64,000 nucleotides of DNA from an uncultured Burkholderiales bacterium (GCA_902825995.1 CADEDE010000003.1:1-64000); one strand, 5' to 3'; positions 36,689 through 49,631 are shown, counted from the stretch's first letter. Translations and numbers: made by a program. The notes: a model not told the origin generated them from the sequence alone.

Positions 36689-37267
36689 ATGACCCTCCTT
36701 CTGACCGGCCTGCTGCTGTTTCTGGGCGTGCATTCGGTGCGCATCGTTGCCGAGGGGTTTCGCACCCGGCAGATCGCGCGGCTGGGCGAAAGCGGCTGGA
36801 AAGGCCTGTATGCGCTGGCCTCGATCGCCGGCTTTGCGCTGATCGTCTGGGGCTACGGGCTCACGCGACAACAGCCGGTCGTGTTGTGGACCACACCTGT
36901 GTGGCTGCGACACGCCGCCGCGCCGCTGACCCTGCTGTCGTTCGTCTTCCTTGCCGCGGCCTACATACCGGGCAATGGCATCAAGACCCGCCTGCACCAC
37001 CCGATGGTGCTCGGTGTGAAAGTCTGGGCCTTCGCGCACCTGATCGCCAACAACACGCTCGCCGACCTGCTGCTGTTCGGCAGTTTCCTGGTCTGGGCCA
37101 TATTCGGTTTTCGCGCAGCGCGGACGCGCGATCGGGCTGCAGGGACGACCTACGCAGCAGGCACGCTGTCACGCACCCTGGCCACACTCGCGATCGGCGC
37201 CGTCGCCTGGGCCGCGTTTGCGCTCTGGGCTCATGGCGCCTGGATCGGCGTCAGGCCGTTCGCCTGA
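36689..37267 (+). CDS. NnrU-family membrane protein
   Basis: The 192-residue protein has about five membrane helices and the family features LFLGVHSVRIVAEGFR at the N-terminus and KTRLHHPMVLGVKVWAFAHLIANNTLADLLLFG in the middle. NnrU was named from denitrification loci but its role is unproven, and many aerobic bacteria carry it alone. Nothing here points to denitrification. It converges with the RND pump gene, overlapping its 3' end by 17 bp. Confidence 0.85.
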   Translation: MTLLLTGLLLFLGVHSVRIVAEGFRTRQIARLGESGWKGLYALASIAGFALIVWGYGLTRQQPVVLWTTPVWLRHAAAPLTLLSFVFLAAAYIPGNGIKTRLHHPMVLGVKVWAFAHLIANNTLADLLLFGSFLVWAIFGFRAARTRDRAAGTTYAAGTLSRTLATLAIGAVAWAAFALWAHGAWIGVRPFA

Positions 37268-40200
37268 TGCCGCCTCGCAGCATCCGCGAAAGGTCGGGCA
37301 GCCGCTTGAGCGCACGCCAGATCGAACGCAACAACAGCAGCGTCAACAGCGCTTCGACGAAGGTCACGACAAACGCGAAGAACGGATTCCAGCGCGCCTC
37401 GCGGGCGCGGAATTTCGCCAAGGCGCGATCGCGCGAAATCTCGATCGAATCGTAGAAGCTCGGGATCACCAGCAGCGTCAACAGCGTCGAGGTGATCGTG
37501 CCGCCGATGATCGCCACCGCCATCGGGCGGTAGAACTCGCTGCCCTCGCCGACGCCGATGGCCACCGGCAACATGCCGGCGATCAGCGCGATGGTGGTCA
37601 TCAGGATCGGCCGGAAGCGCTTGCGCCCCGCCGTCATCAGCGCCTCTTCGCGCGCCACCCCCGCGGCCTCCTGCACCCGGGTGGCGTCGAGCAGCAGGAT
37701 CGCATTCTTGGCCACCAGGCCCATCAGCATGATCACGCCGATGAAGCTCATCAGGTTCAGCGTGCCGCGCGTGGCCAAGAGCGCCAGCACGACGCCGATC
37801 AGCGACAGCGGCAGCGACAACATCACCGGCAGCGGCGCAGTGAAGGAGCCGAACTGGACCACCAGGATCAGGTACATCAGCGCCACGCCATAGCCCAGTG
37901 CGGTAAACATGGCGCCGAAAACCTGCTGCTGATCGCGCGAAGCGCCGGCCAGCTCGATGCCATAGCCGGGCGGGAAATCGATGGCCTTGGCGATCTTCAT
38001 CGCATCCGAGGTGACCTCGCCCGACGAGCGCCCCTGCGCATTCGCCGAGACCGAGATCGTGCGCTTGCCGTCGGCATGCTGGATCTGGCTCGGCCCCTTG
38101 CCGACCGTGACCTTGGCGATCTGGTCCAGCGGCACGATGCGCCCACCGCCGCCCACCGCGATCGGCAGGCGCTCGATATTGCTGGCATCGACGCGGTCTT
38201 CGGGTGCCAGGCGCACCGCCACATCGCGGGTTTCGCCGTTCGGATCGACCCAATCGCCGACCTCGACGCCGGCAAAGGCCACGCGCAGCGCCTGCGCCGC
38301 ATCGGCCGCCGAGATGCCCAGCGCATTGGCCAGGCCGCGGTCGAGTTCGATCTTCAATTCATTTTGCGGATCCTGCTCCGACAGGCCGACATCGACCGCG
38401 CCGGGCACCTGGCGCAGCTTGGCCATGAACTCGTTGGTGATCGCCAGCAGCTGGCGCGAATCGACGCCGTTGAAGCGGATCTGCACCGGCTTTTGCGCGC
38501 CCATATTGAAATCCTCGAGCACGGTGTATTCAGCACCGACCAGGCGTGCACTCAGCGCGCGCAGATCCTTGGCGATGGCTGTGTTGCTGCGCTGGCGCTT
38601 GTTGCTCTTGCCGATATCGACATACACGCGGCCGCCGCCCGGATTGACGAAGCTGTTGGTGGCCGTCGTCTCGGGCACGCTGCGCGCCAGCGCCGCCACG
38701 CCCTCGACCTTGGCGCGTGCGTAGGCCAGGCTCGACGAAGCCGGCGTGCGCACATCGATTGCCAGCACCCCGGCATCGGAAGTCGGCAGGAAGCTCGAGC
38801 CGCCGAACTGGTACTGCAGGCCGAGCGCACCGACCAGGCTCAAGAGCGCCATCAGAAACATCCAGCGCCGATGGTGCAGGGCCCAGGCGATGACATGGCC
38901 GTAGCGGTCGGCCTGGTGATCGAACCAATGATTGAAATGTTGCAGCCCCAGGCTGATGCCGCGCTTGGGCGCCTGGTGGTGGCCGGCCGGATCGCCCCAG
39001 TAGGCCGAAAGCATCGGATCCAGCGTGAACGAGATAAACAGGCTCACCAGCACCGAGGCCACCACGGTCAGGCCGAAGGGCCGGAACCATTCGCCCGAGA
39101 CGCCGGGCATGAAGGCCACCGGCGCAAAAACGGCAACGATGGAGAAGGTGGTCGCGGCCACCGCCAGGCCGATTTCGGCGGTGCCGTTGAGCGCCGCGCT
39201 GCGCCGGTCAGCACCGCGCTCCATGTGGCGCACGATATTCTCGCGCACCACGATCGCATCGTCGATCAACACCCCGATCGCCAGCGACAGGCCCAAGAGG
39301 CTCATGAAATTGAGCGTGAACCCGGCCAGCCAGACGGCGATGAAGGCGGCGATCACCGAGGTCGGCAGCGACAGCGCGGTGATCAGCGTCGAGCGCCAGG
39401 AATTCAGGAAGAGATAGACGACGAAGATCGTCAGCCCGGCGCCGAACATCAGCGCGTGAACGACATTGTTCAGGCTGTTCTGCGCATCCTTGCCGCCATC
39501 CTGGGTGACTTCGAGCGTGGTGCCTTCGGGCAGGGTCTTGGCCAATTCGGCGCTCAGCTTGCGCACGCCGGCGGCCACGCTGACCGTGCTGGCATCGCGC
39601 GAGCGGGTGATCGCCAGGCCGACATTCGCGCGGCCGTTGCGAATCGAATAGCTCGTCTGCTCGGCGAAGGCATCCTGCACGCTGGCCACCTGGCCCAGGC
39701 GCAGCAATTCATTCGGGCGGCGGCGAATCACGATCTGCTCGAACTCGGCCGGCGCCTCGATGCGGCCGACCAGCCGGATGCTCTGGTCTTCGAGTGCGCC
39801 GCGCACCTTGCCCACCGGCGCGGTGGTGTTCTGCGCGCGCAGCGCATTCACCACTTCGGTCACCGAGATCGAATATTCGCGCAGCTTCTCGGCGTGCAGC
39901 AGCACCGAGAGTTCGCGCCGCAGCGAGCCGTTGACATTCACCGTGGCCACACCGGGGATGGCGCGAAATTTGTCGGACAACTCGTCTTCGGCCAGGCGTG
40001 AAATCGCGGCGTGGCTCTGCCGGGTGGACGACAGCGCGAGCTGCACGATCGGCTGCGCCGCCGGATCGACGCGCGTCAGCACCGGTTCGCGGATTTCGAT
40101 CGGCAGCTTGTGGCGCACCGTGCCGATGGCGTTGCGCACCTCGTCGGCGGCTTCGATCATGTTCTTGTCGAAATTGAAGATCAGCACCAGTTGCGCGCTG

Positions 40201-40460
40201 CCTTCGCGCGCGGTCGAGCGCACCTGATCGACACCGGTGATCGTCTGCAAGGTCTTCTCGATCCGGTTCACCAGCTCGCGCTCGACCGACTCGGGCGATG
40301 CCCCCGGATACGGCACCGTGACCACCAAGATCGGCTGCTCGACATCGGGGATCTGATTCACGCGCAGCTTGGTCAGCGCGAGCAGGCCCAGGCCCATTAG
40401 CGCGATGATGATGACCACCGTGGCGACCGGGCGCTTGATACTGAAATCGGAGAGGAACAT
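37251..40460 (-). CDS. RND-family multidrug efflux inner-membrane transporter
   Basis: The 1069-residue protein has the AcrB/HAE1 layout: helix 1 (FSIKRPVATVVIIIALMGLGLL), porter domain with PGASPESVERELVNRIE, helices 2-6 with LIDDAIVVRENIVRHME and PTSVIAAFIAVWLAGFTLNF, second porter domain, and helices 7-12 ending near GGTITSTLLTLLVIPSFYD. The proton-relay aspartate pair in helix 4 is represented by DDAIVV. It pumps drugs or other amphiphiles across the envelope with the adaptor encoded just upstream. No outer-membrane channel gene is adjacent, so a shared TolC-like partner is inferred. Confidence 0.93.
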   Translation of the reverse strand: MFLSDFSIKRPVATVVIIIALMGLGLLALTKLRVNQIPDVEQPILVVTVPYPGASPESVERELVNRIEKTLQTITGVDQVRSTAREGSAQLVLIFNFDKNMIEAADEVRNAIGTVRHKLPIEIREPVLTRVDPAAQPIVQLALSSTRQSHAAISRLAEDELSDKFRAIPGVATVNVNGSLRRELSVLLHAEKLREYSISVTEVVNALRAQNTTAPVGKVRGALEDQSIRLVGRIEAPAEFEQIVIRRRPNELLRLGQVASVQDAFAEQTSYSIRNGRANVGLAITRSRDASTVSVAAGVRKLSAELAKTLPEGTTLEVTQDGGKDAQNSLNNVVHALMFGAGLTIFVVYLFLNSWRSTLITALSLPTSVIAAFIAVWLAGFTLNFMSLLGLSLAIGVLIDDAIVVRENIVRHMERGADRRSAALNGTAEIGLAVAATTFSIVAVFAPVAFMPGVSGEWFRPFGLTVVASVLVSLFISFTLDPMLSAYWGDPAGHHQAPKRGISLGLQHFNHWFDHQADRYGHVIAWALHHRRWMFLMALLSLVGALGLQYQFGGSSFLPTSDAGVLAIDVRTPASSSLAYARAKVEGVAALARSVPETTATNSFVNPGGGRVYVDIGKSNKRQRSNTAIAKDLRALSARLVGAEYTVLEDFNMGAQKPVQIRFNGVDSRQLLAITNEFMAKLRQVPGAVDVGLSEQDPQNELKIELDRGLANALGISAADAAQALRVAFAGVEVGDWVDPNGETRDVAVRLAPEDRVDASNIERLPIAVGGGGRIVPLDQIAKVTVGKGPSQIQHADGKRTISVSANAQGRSSGEVTSDAMKIAKAIDFPPGYGIELAGASRDQQQVFGAMFTALGYGVALMYLILVVQFGSFTAPLPVMLSLPLSLIGVVLALLATRGTLNLMSFIGVIMLMGLVAKNAILLLDATRVQEAAGVAREEALMTAGRKRFRPILMTTIALIAGMLPVAIGVGEGSEFYRPMAVAIIGGTITSTLLTLLVIPSFYDSIEISRDRALAKFRAREARWNPFFAFVVTFVEALLTLLLLRSIWRALKRLPDLSRMLRGGIRRTA

Positions 40461-40476
40461 GATGGCCTCCGCTGCC

Positions 40477-41613
40477 CTATTTCGCCGCCGCCGAAGCGGC
40501 CACTGCAGGCTTGGCGAATTCGACCTGCTGGCCTTCGATGAGCGCGATGCCCGGGTTGCGCAGGATCATGTCGCCGTCGGCCAGGCCGGCTTTGACCGGA
40601 TATTCGCCGCGGCGTTCGTCGCGCGCGCCGAGTTGCAGCGCGACCTTGGCGATGCGCCCGTCCTTGACCCGCCAGACCGCGGTTTGCCCGCCGGCGCGAA
40701 CGATCGCCGCTTCAGCGAGCATCAACGCGGCACTGCCGCCCTGGGCCTCGATCCGGCCCTCGGCGTACAGGCCGGCCACGCGCGGCGCCTTGGCCGGATC
40801 GGCAAACTCCACCAGCACCTCGACCTGGCGCGTCGCCGCATTCGCCGACGCATCGATGCGCCGCACCTTGCCGGCGAACTGCACATCGGGAAAACCGTTG
40901 ACGCTGAACGAAACCGGCTGGCCGACCTTGATCTCGTGCATGCGATCGGCCGAAACCAGGCCCTCGAAGCGCATGCTCGACGGTCCGATCACTTTCACCA
41001 ACTCCTTGCCCATCTGCGCGGTATCGCCGACCGAAGCCTTGCGCTCGCTAACCACGCCGTCGAAGGGCGCGCGCACCTCGGTGCGGCGCAATTGCTGCTG
41101 CGCGCTGGCCACACGCGAGCGCGACGCCACCAGTTCGCTTTGCACACCATTGCGCCGCACCTCGGCGTCTTCGAGCGCCTGCATCGAGCTCATGCCCTGG
41201 CTTTGCAGGGTCTTCAAGCGCTGCACCGAGCGCTCGGCCTGCTCGAAGGCCTGTGCCGCCGCGCGCGCCGAGGCATCGGCCGATTGCAGGGATTCGCGGA
41301 TCGCGGTGTCGTCCAGGCGCACCAGCAGATCGCCCTTGCGCACCGCCTCGCCGTTGTCCTTCAGCACCTGGTTCACCACGGCCGAGACCTCGGCGCGCAG
41401 ATCGGCGCGCTTTTCGGGCTGCACCGAGCCGGTGATCACCGGCCCGCCCGCCGTGGCACCGGCGCCGGCCAGCGTGACTGTGCGCAGGTCTTCGGGCGAG
41501 AGCAGCAGCACCGGCGCGACGGTGGCTGCGGCCACGCCCGACTCACCGGCGTTGCCGCACGCCGTCAGCACACACACCGCCAGCACGGTGGCGAACCGCC
41601 GAAAACGCAACAT
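40477..41613 (-). CDS. RND efflux periplasmic adaptor, lipoprotein
   Basis: The 378-residue protein starts at ATG 41613 and has a lipoprotein signal with lipobox LTAC. It then follows the adaptor order: lipoyl half (GSVQPEKRADLRAEVSAVVNQVLKDNG), a coiled-coil hairpin (about residues 105-165), the second lipoyl half (VRAPFDGVVSERKASVGDT), beta-barrel and membrane-proximal domains. It couples the inner-membrane pump to an outer channel. Sixteen bases separate it from the transporter gene. Confidence 0.92.
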   Translation of the reverse strand: MLRFRRFATVLAVCVLTACGNAGESGVAAATVAPVLLLSPEDLRTVTLAGAGATAGGPVITGSVQPEKRADLRAEVSAVVNQVLKDNGEAVRKGDLLVRLDDTAIRESLQSADASARAAAQAFEQAERSVQRLKTLQSQGMSSMQALEDAEVRRNGVQSELVASRSRVASAQQQLRRTEVRAPFDGVVSERKASVGDTAQMGKELVKVIGPSSMRFEGLVSADRMHEIKVGQPVSFSVNGFPDVQFAGKVRRIDASANAATRQVEVLVEFADPAKAPRVAGLYAEGRIEAQGGSAALMLAEAAIVRAGGQTAVWRVKDGRIAKVALQLGARDERRGEYPVKAGLADGDMILRNPGIALIEGQQVEFAKPAVAASAAAK

Positions 41614-41755
41614 CAACGCAACTCCAGACCGTTGGCTCGCCCCTGCGGGCGCGAAGAAGCCGCGAGCTTACCCGCGTCGACTGCGTCCGCAACGACGATG
41701 CGACGAGTCAACGCAACCGCGTCGCCAGTGCGTGTTGCCCGGCGATGCGCGAAAA

Positions 41756-42092
41756 ATGTGAAGCGAGCCGATAGGCCGGATTCTGTGCACCGGCGCTTCT
41801 TGCGAAGCGCCGGCGTGACCGCCATTCATCTGGGCCGCCCATTGCCGGACGGCTCGGTGCCACCTACCCGCCAGCTCCGCGAGCCACGTCAACGCTGGCC
41901 TACTTGGTGTTGCTGCGCGCAGAGATTGCCCGTTTCACCCCACGGGCGAACCCGTGGACTCGTCTCTGTTGCTCTGATCCTCACCTCGCGGTGGACGGCC
42001 GTTAGCCGCTGCGCTGCTCTGTGCAGTCCGGACCTTCCTCCAGTGCCGTCTTTCGACGCTTGCACCAGCGGCGGTCTGGCTTGCTTCACGCT
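41756..42092 (-). ncRNA. rnpB: RNase P RNA, bacterial class A
   Basis: On the minus strand the 5' end GTGAAGC...AGCC pairs with the 3' end GGCT.GCTTCAC as helix P1. The universal core is seen as GAGGAAGGTCCGGACT (P4 5' strand region) and CACAGAATCCGGCCTATC near the 3' end. Several hairpins are evident, for example accggcgcttctt/aagcgccggt. The total of about 335 nt is normal. A short T-run (ATTTTT) follows the 3' end. The RNA is the catalytic part of the enzyme that matures tRNA 5' ends. Confidence 0.95.
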
Positions 42093-42148
42093 GGCATTGT
42101 CCCATGCGCGGCACCCTGCGCAGCTGCGGCCCGCGGACGCCAGGTAGC

Positions 42149-43018
42149 TCAGCGCTCCAATGCCGCGATCCGCTCTGCGATCGGCGGATGGCTGGAAAAC
42201 AGCGCCATCAAGCCGCTCGGCAGCCCGGTAATGCCCATCGCCTGCACGGTTTTCGGCAACTCGCCGGGCGGCAGGCCGCCCAGGCGGGCCAGCGCGTTCA
42301 TCATCGGCTGCGGCCGGCCCATCATGTCGGCAGCGCCGCGGTCGGCGCGAAACTCGCGCTGGCGCGAGAACCAGGCCACGACGATCGCGGCCAGCACGCC
42401 GAGCAGCATGTCGAGCACGATGGTCGTCGCGTAGTAGCCGATGCCTGGGCCGCCGCGGTCGTTGCGCAGCACGACCCGATCGACCACGTAGCCGATCACG
42501 CGCGACAGGAAGACCACGAAGGTATTCATCACGCCCTGGATCAGGGTCATGGTGACCATGTCGCCGTTGGCCACGTGGGCGATCTCGTGTCCGATGACGG
42601 CCTCGACTTCTTCCCGATTCATACCTTCGAGCAGGCCGGTGGACACTGCCACCAGCGCCGAGTTCTTGAACGCGCCGGTGGCAAAGGCATTCGGATCACC
42701 CCGGAAGATCGCGACCTCGGGCATCTGGATGCCGGCCTTGTCGGCGAAGCGCCTGACCGTGGTCACGATCCACTGGTGGGTGGCGTCGGGCGAATCGTTG
42801 ATGATCTGCGCGCCGGTGCTCCACTTGGCCATCGGCTTGCTGATCAACAGCGAAACGATCGCGCCGCCGAAGCCCATCACGGCCGCAAAGCCGAGCAGCG
42901 AACCCAGATCCAGTCCGTTGGCGGTGAGAAATCGGTTCAACCCCAGCACGTTGGCGACGAGGCCCAACACCAGCATCACAGCCAGGTTGGTAACGATGAA
43001 CAGGACGATGCGTTTCAT
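42149..43018 (-). CDS. htpX: Membrane zinc metalloprotease HtpX
   Basis: The 289-residue protein has two N-terminal membrane helices, the zinc site HEIAH within [19 protein letters not shown], two further helices, and the downstream glutamate in [17 protein letters not shown]. HtpX degrades misfolded inner-membrane proteins in envelope stress. It lies alone between rnpB and the NYN-domain gene, both on the same strand. Confidence 0.96.
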   Translation of the reverse strand: MKRIVLFIVTNLAVMLVLGLVANVLGLNRFLTANGLDLGSLLGFAAVMGFGGAIVSLLISKPMAKWSTGAQIINDSPDATHQWIVTTVRRFADKAGIQMPEVAIFRGDPNAFATGAFKNSALVAVSTGLLEGMNREEVEAVIGHEIAHVANGDMVTMTLIQGVMNTFVVFLSRVIGYVVDRVVLRNDRGGPGIGYYATTIVLDMLLGVLAAIVVAWFSRQREFRADRGAADMMGRPQPMMNALARLGGLPPGELPKTVQAMGITGLPSGLMALFSSHPPIAERIAALER

Positions 43019-43080
43019 GGCGCTCCCGCGGCGGAAAGGTGAAAGATAAGGGCGCCCATGTTAGGGCGCGTGCGCCGGCT

Positions 43081-43842
43081 TCAAGAGCCCTTGGCCGGCT
43101 TGGCTTGCCGCCTGTCGCGCACCATCACGTTGGACGTGCCTTCGTTCTGAAACTCGAACAACTGCGTCGCCGCCAGCAGCTTGCTCAAGGTGGCGTAGCC
43201 ATAGTTGCGCGGATCGAACGAAGCCTGGTTGGCAATCTGCTGCCCGACCGCGCCCACCCGCGCCCAAGCATCGTCCTGGGCTGCGGCTTGCACGGCATTG
43301 CGCAACAGCGCACTCAGCTTGGAATCCTGCTTGAGCTGCGCGGTCGGCACGCGCAGCGGCGCGGCGCTGGCCTCGCCCGGCCCGGCCGGCTCGCCCAATT
43401 TGTCGAGGAACAGAAAGCGCGAGCAGGCATTGACGAACGGCTCGGGTGTTTTTTGCGCGCCGAAGCCATAGACCGCCGCGCCCTTGGCGCGAAGGTGCAT
43501 CACCAGCGGCGTGAAGTCGGCATCGCTGGAAACGACGCCGAAGGCATCGGGCCGGTCGGTGTAAAGCAGTTCGAGGGCGTCGATCACCATCGCCATGTCG
43601 CTGGCATTCTTGCCTTTGGAATAATCGAACTGCTGCATCGGCCGGATGGCATGTTCGTGCAGTTGCTCTTCCCAGCCCTTGAGCTCGGGCTTCTTCCAGT
43701 TGCCGTAGGCCCGGCGCACGTTGGTGACGCCGAAGGTGGACAGCTCGGAGAGGATCACATCGATCTTCGAGGCTGGCGAATTGTCGGCATCGATCAGCAG
43801 CGCAATGCGCGCCTCGCGGGGTGCGTCGCGCCCATTGCTCAT
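43081..43842 (-). CDS. NYN-domain (LabA/DUF88-like) protein
   Basis: The 253-residue protein opens with the NYN nuclease pattern [19 protein letters not shown], with further acidic residues in [20 protein letters not shown] and [17 protein letters not shown], the PIN-like metal site. The C-terminal part resembles an OST-HTH/LOTUS domain ([18 protein letters not shown]). Such proteins are putative RNases acting on RNA; the target is unknown. It overlaps the stop of pyrC by 4 bp and is expected to be co-translated with it. Confidence 0.85.
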   Translation of the reverse strand: MSNGRDAPREARIALLIDADNSPASKIDVILSELSTFGVTNVRRAYGNWKKPELKGWEEQLHEHAIRPMQQFDYSKGKNASDMAMVIDALELLYTDRPDAFGVVSSDADFTPLVMHLRAKGAAVYGFGAQKTPEPFVNACSRFLFLDKLGEPAGPGEASAAPLRVPTAQLKQDSKLSALLRNAVQAAAQDDAWARVGAVGQQIANQASFDPRNYGYATLSKLLAATQLFEFQNEGTSNVMVRDRRQAKPAKGS

Positions 43843-44882
43843 GCCAGTCTCCAGTTCATGGTTTCTCCGCCACGCAGCGGTTTGAGGGTTGCATCGCCGA
43901 AGGGCACGCTCTCAGGCAGTTGCCAGGGCTCGCGCTTGAGCGTCACGCTGCCTGCATTGCGCGGCAGGCCGTAAAAATCGGGGCCGTTGAAGCTGCCGAA
44001 CGCTTCGAGCCGGTCGAGCGCGCCGGCCGCCTCAAAGGCCTCGGCGTAGAGCTCGAGTGCGGCCGGCGCGGTGTAGCAGCCGGCGCCGCAAACCGAGGCT
44101 TCCTTGAGCGCCGCGGCGTGCGGCGCACTGTCGGTGCCGAGGAAGAACTTCGCATTGCCCGAGGTGGCTGCGGCGACCAGCGCCTGGCGGTGCACTTCGC
44201 GCTTCAGCAGCGGCAGACAGTAGTAGTGCGGGCGCAAGCCGCCGCTGAAAATCGCATTGCGGTTGTAGAGCAGGTGATGCGCAGTGATCGTGGCCGCGGT
44301 GAAGCGGCCGCTGGTCGCCACGTACTGCGCCGCCTCGCGCGTGGTGATGTGCTCGAAGATCACCTTCAGCTCCGGGAAATCGCGCCGCAGCGGCTGCATC
44401 ACCCGCTCGATGAAGACCGCCTCGCGGTCGAAAATATCGACGCCTGGATCGGTGACTTCGCCGTGTACCAGCAAGAGCAGTCCTTCGCGCTGCATCGCTT
44501 CGAGCGTCGCATAGGTCTTGCGCAGGTCGGTGACGCCGGCGTCGCTGTTCGTCGTGGCCCCCGCCGGATAGAGCTTGACGGCGACCACGCCGGCGGCCCT
44601 GGCGCGAAAGATCTCGTCGGGCGGCAGCATGTCGGTGAGGTACAGGGTCATCAGTGGCGTGAAGTCGCTGCCGGCCTGTCCAGGCTTGGGCCGTGCCGCC
44701 AGGATGCGCTCGCGGTACGCGACCGCCATCGCCGCGCGCGTCACCGGCGGCTTCAGGTTGGGCATCACGATCGCCCGCGCGAACTGCCGTGCCGTGGCCG
44801 GCAGCACCGCCGCCAGGGCTGCACCGTCGCGCAGGTGCAGGTGCCAGTCGTCGGGGCGGGTCAGGGTTAGCGAGTCGGCCAT
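43839..44882 (-). CDS. pyrC: Dihydroorotase, PyrC type
   Basis: The 347-residue zinc enzyme interconverts carbamoyl-aspartate and dihydroorotate in pyrimidine synthesis. The metal histidines are in [10 protein letters not shown], the bridging lysine in [18 protein letters not shown], further histidines in VHGEVTD and [11 protein letters not shown], and the catalytic aspartate in [14 protein letters not shown]. It matches the class II (E. coli) type. The start at 44882 is set by [16 protein letters not shown]; upstream sequence belongs to the divergent arsR promoter. Confidence 0.96.
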   Translation of the reverse strand: MADSLTLTRPDDWHLHLRDGAALAAVLPATARQFARAIVMPNLKPPVTRAAMAVAYRERILAARPKPGQAGSDFTPLMTLYLTDMLPPDEIFRARAAGVVAVKLYPAGATTNSDAGVTDLRKTYATLEAMQREGLLLLVHGEVTDPGVDIFDREAVFIERVMQPLRRDFPELKVIFEHITTREAAQYVATSGRFTAATITAHHLLYNRNAIFSGGLRPHYYCLPLLKREVHRQALVAAATSGNAKFFLGTDSAPHAAALKEASVCGAGCYTAPAALELYAEAFEAAGALDRLEAFGSFNGPDFYGLPRNAGSVTLKREPWQLPESVPFGDATLKPLRGGETMNWRLA

Positions 44883-44905
44883 GCGTGGGATTGTCCCATC
44901 GGCCG

Positions 44906-44935
44906 TTGCGCGCGGTCCTTGTGCGGTCTTATTAT
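44906..44935 (+). promoter_or_regulatory. Promoter candidate of the arsenic operon
   Basis: TTGCGC (44906-44911) and TATTAT (44930-44935) are spaced by 18 bp in an AT-rich patch unlike its surroundings, 19 bases before the arsR start. An ArsR site would be expected to overlap it. Confidence 0.5.
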
Positions 44936-44953
44936 TTCTACGATACTCGAAAT

Positions 44954-45292
44954 GTGGAACATACAAGCGTCGTGCAAGCCCTCGCCGCCCTGGCCCAGCC
45001 GCTGCGGCTGCAGGTCTTTCGCGCGCTGGTGGTGGCCGGGCCGCAGGGCCTGACCCCCGGCGCAATGAGCGAAGGCACCGGCGTGCCGCCGAATACGCTG
45101 TCGTTCCATTTGAAAGAGCTGGCCCACGCCGGCCTCGTGAGCCAGCAGCGCGACGGCCGCTACCTGATCTACCGCGCCGACTTCGAACAAATGAATGGCC
45201 TGCTGGCCTACCTGACTCAAAACTGCTGTCGAGGCGCCGCTTGCGCGGTTGACAAGGCCTGCCCCCCACCCACCCCACGGAGAAAACCATGA
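44954..45292 (+). CDS. arsR: ArsR-family metalloregulator
   Basis: The 112-residue repressor starts with GTG at 44954. The winged helix is clear: [20 protein letters not shown], then recognition helix [35 protein letters not shown] cysteine cluster lies at the C-terminus ([17 protein letters not shown]), placing arsenite sensing there as in the Cys-pair ArsR types rather than at the helix-3 site. It heads the arsenic unit and overlaps arsI by 4 bp. Confidence 0.92.
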   Translation: MEHTSVVQALAALAQPLRLQVFRALVVAGPQGLTPGAMSEGTGVPPNTLSFHLKELAHAGLVSQQRDGRYLIYRADFEQMNGLLAYLTQNCCRGAACAVDKACPPPTPRRKP

Positions 45293-45762
45293 GCAAACGC
45301 TTCCACGTCCACCTGCATGTTGACAACCTGGCGCAGAGCATCGCCTTCTACAACCAGCTCTTCGCCGCGCCACCGGCGCGCCAGGAGAGCGACTACGCCA
45401 AGTGGATGCTCGACGATCCGCGCGTCAACTTCGCCATCTCCACGCGCGGGCACGCCGCCGGCATCGACCATCTGGGCATCCAGACCGACAACGCCGACGA
45501 ACTGGCCAGCCTGCGCGCACGCGCCCAGGCCGCCGACCTGGCGCTGACCGACGAGGGCCAAACCACCTGCTGCTATGCGCGCAGCGAGAAGCATTGGATC
45601 ACCGACCCGCAGGGCATCGCCTGGGAGCATTTCCACACCCTGGCCAACGTGCCGGTATTCAGCGAGTCGCCCAAGGGCGACAACGCTGGCGCGTGCTGCA
45701 CCCCCGCGACCCGCGGCACGCCGGTTGCCGCGGCGGCCGAGACTGCTTCGCGTTGCTGCTGA
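45289..45762 (+). CDS. arsI: ArsI/CadI-type vicinal-oxygen-chelate protein (C-As lyase candidate)
   Basis: The 157-residue protein has the glyoxalase-like fold with [17 protein letters not shown] at the N-terminus, [15 protein letters not shown] in the middle and GIAWEHFHT near the end, supplying the His/His/Glu iron site. The vicinal cysteines C94-C95 ([19 protein letters not shown]) are those that bind trivalent organoarsenicals in ArsI. ArsI splits the carbon-arsenic bond of methylarsenite. The tail carries two more Cys pairs (GACCTP, SRCC). CadI-like cadmium binding is the alternative. Confidence 0.85.
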   Translation: MSKRFHVHLHVDNLAQSIAFYNQLFAAPPARQESDYAKWMLDDPRVNFAISTRGHAAGIDHLGIQTDNADELASLRARAQAADLALTDEGQTTCCYARSEKHWITDPQGIAWEHFHTLANVPVFSESPKGDNAGACCTPATRGTPVAAAAETASRCC

Positions 45763-45767
45763 ACCCG

Positions 45768-46262
45768 ATGACCGCCCACGTCCTGATCGTTTGCACCCAC
45801 AACTCGGCGCGCAGCGTACTCGCCGCGGCGATGCTCAACCACTGGGCTCGCTGCCTGGGCCGGGACGTGCAGGCGCACAGCGCCGGCAGCACACCGGGCG
45901 AGCGTATCAACCCGTTCGCGCTCGAGGTTCTGGCCGCCGCCGGCATCGACGCCGGCACGCCGCGCAGCAAGAGCTGGAACGAGTTCGCTGCACCCGGTGC
46001 GCCGCCGCTGACCGCGGTGATCACCGTCTGCGACAGTGCGGCCAGGGAGACCTGCCCGTGGTTTCCCGGCGCACCGGTACAGGTGCACTGGGGTTACCCC
46101 GACCCGTCGAATGCCGAAGGCGGCGACGCTGGCCGGCGCCGCGCGTTCGAGCTGACGCGCCAGGCCCTGGGTTTTCGCTTGCTGCAATTGCTGGCGCTGC
46201 CGCTGGAGACGATGGACGCAACGGCGCTGCGCAGCGCCTTGCAGGCCATCGCAAAAACATGA
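45768..46262 (+). CDS. arsC: Arsenate reductase, low-molecular-weight phosphatase type
   Basis: The 164-residue protein begins MTAHVLIVCTHNSARSVLAA with the C9-X5-R15 phosphatase loop and has the general acid region VHWGYPDPSNAEG. This is the Wzb/LMW-PTP-like arsenate reductase seen in many proteobacterial ars operons. It reduces arsenate to arsenite. It starts 5 bases after arsI and overlaps the aquaporin gene by 4 bp. Confidence 0.88.
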   Translation: MTAHVLIVCTHNSARSVLAAAMLNHWARCLGRDVQAHSAGSTPGERINPFALEVLAAAGIDAGTPRSKSWNEFAAPGAPPLTAVITVCDSAARETCPWFPGAPVQVHWGYPDPSNAEGGDAGRRRAFELTRQALGFRLLQLLALPLETMDATALRSALQAIAKT

Positions 46263-46909
46263 CACTGGCGCAACGCAGCATTGCCGAGTTTGTCGGCACG
46301 GCCCTGCTGGTGGCCGTCGTCATCGGCTCCGGGATCATGGGCCAGCAACTCGCCGCCGGCAACGTGGCCATTGCGTTGCTGGCCAACACCTTGGCCACCG
46401 TGGCCGGGCTGTTCGTATTGATCGAAGTGTTTGGTCCGATTTCGGGTGCGCACTTCAACCCGGCGGTGTCGGCGGTGATGGCCTGGCGCGGCAACCTGCC
46501 ACGGCGCGCGCTGGCGCCCTATGTAGCCGCACAACTCGGCGGCGCACTGGCCGGCGCCTGGCTGGCACACGCGATGTTTGCGCTGCCCATTGTGCAGATC
46601 TCCGCCAAACTGCGCAGCGGCGACGGGCAGTGGTTGGCCGAAGGCGTGGCCACGGCCGGCCTGATCTTCGCGATCCTGCGCGCGCCGGCCGGCCGCGCCG
46701 CGGCCTGGGTCGCAGCCTGGATCGGCGCGGCCTACTGGTTCACTGCATCGACCTCGTTCGCCAACCCGGCCGTGACCTTCGGCCGGATGTGGAGCGACAG
46801 CTTTGCCGGCATCGCGCCAGCCAGCGTGCCCGGCTTCGTGCTCGCCCAATGCGCAGGCGCGCTGGTCGGCGCCGTGCTGCATCGCACGCTCGCCGCACGC
46901 CCCGGCTGA
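46259..46909 (+). CDS. MIP-family aquaglyceroporin of the arsenic operon (AqpS-like)
   Basis: The 216-residue channel has six membrane helices and both NPA boxes, SGAHFNPAVSAVM and TSFANPAVTFGR, the latter with the filter arginine. In Sinorhizobium meliloti AqpS replaces an arsenite pump and lets arsenite made by ArsC leave by diffusion. No ArsB or Acr3 is present here, so the same role is inferred. It ends the unit that starts with arsR. Confidence 0.88.
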   Translation: MTLAQRSIAEFVGTALLVAVVIGSGIMGQQLAAGNVAIALLANTLATVAGLFVLIEVFGPISGAHFNPAVSAVMAWRGNLPRRALAPYVAAQLGGALAGAWLAHAMFALPIVQISAKLRSGDGQWLAEGVATAGLIFAILRAPAGRAAAWVAAWIGAAYWFTASTSFANPAVTFGRMWSDSFAGIAPASVPGFVLAQCAGALVGAVLHRTLAARPG

Positions 46910-46924
46910 GCGACGCCCCGCCGC

Positions 46925-49598
<2,674 letters not shown>

Positions 49599-49631
49599 GG
49601 CACGCAGGCTGGACCGGCCTGAAGAGAGGCA

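Noticed and set aside
37218..40001. 927-codon plus-strand open frame opposite the RND transporter
   Set aside because: It is a mirror frame of the transporter, with biased composition and no domain or ribosome site.
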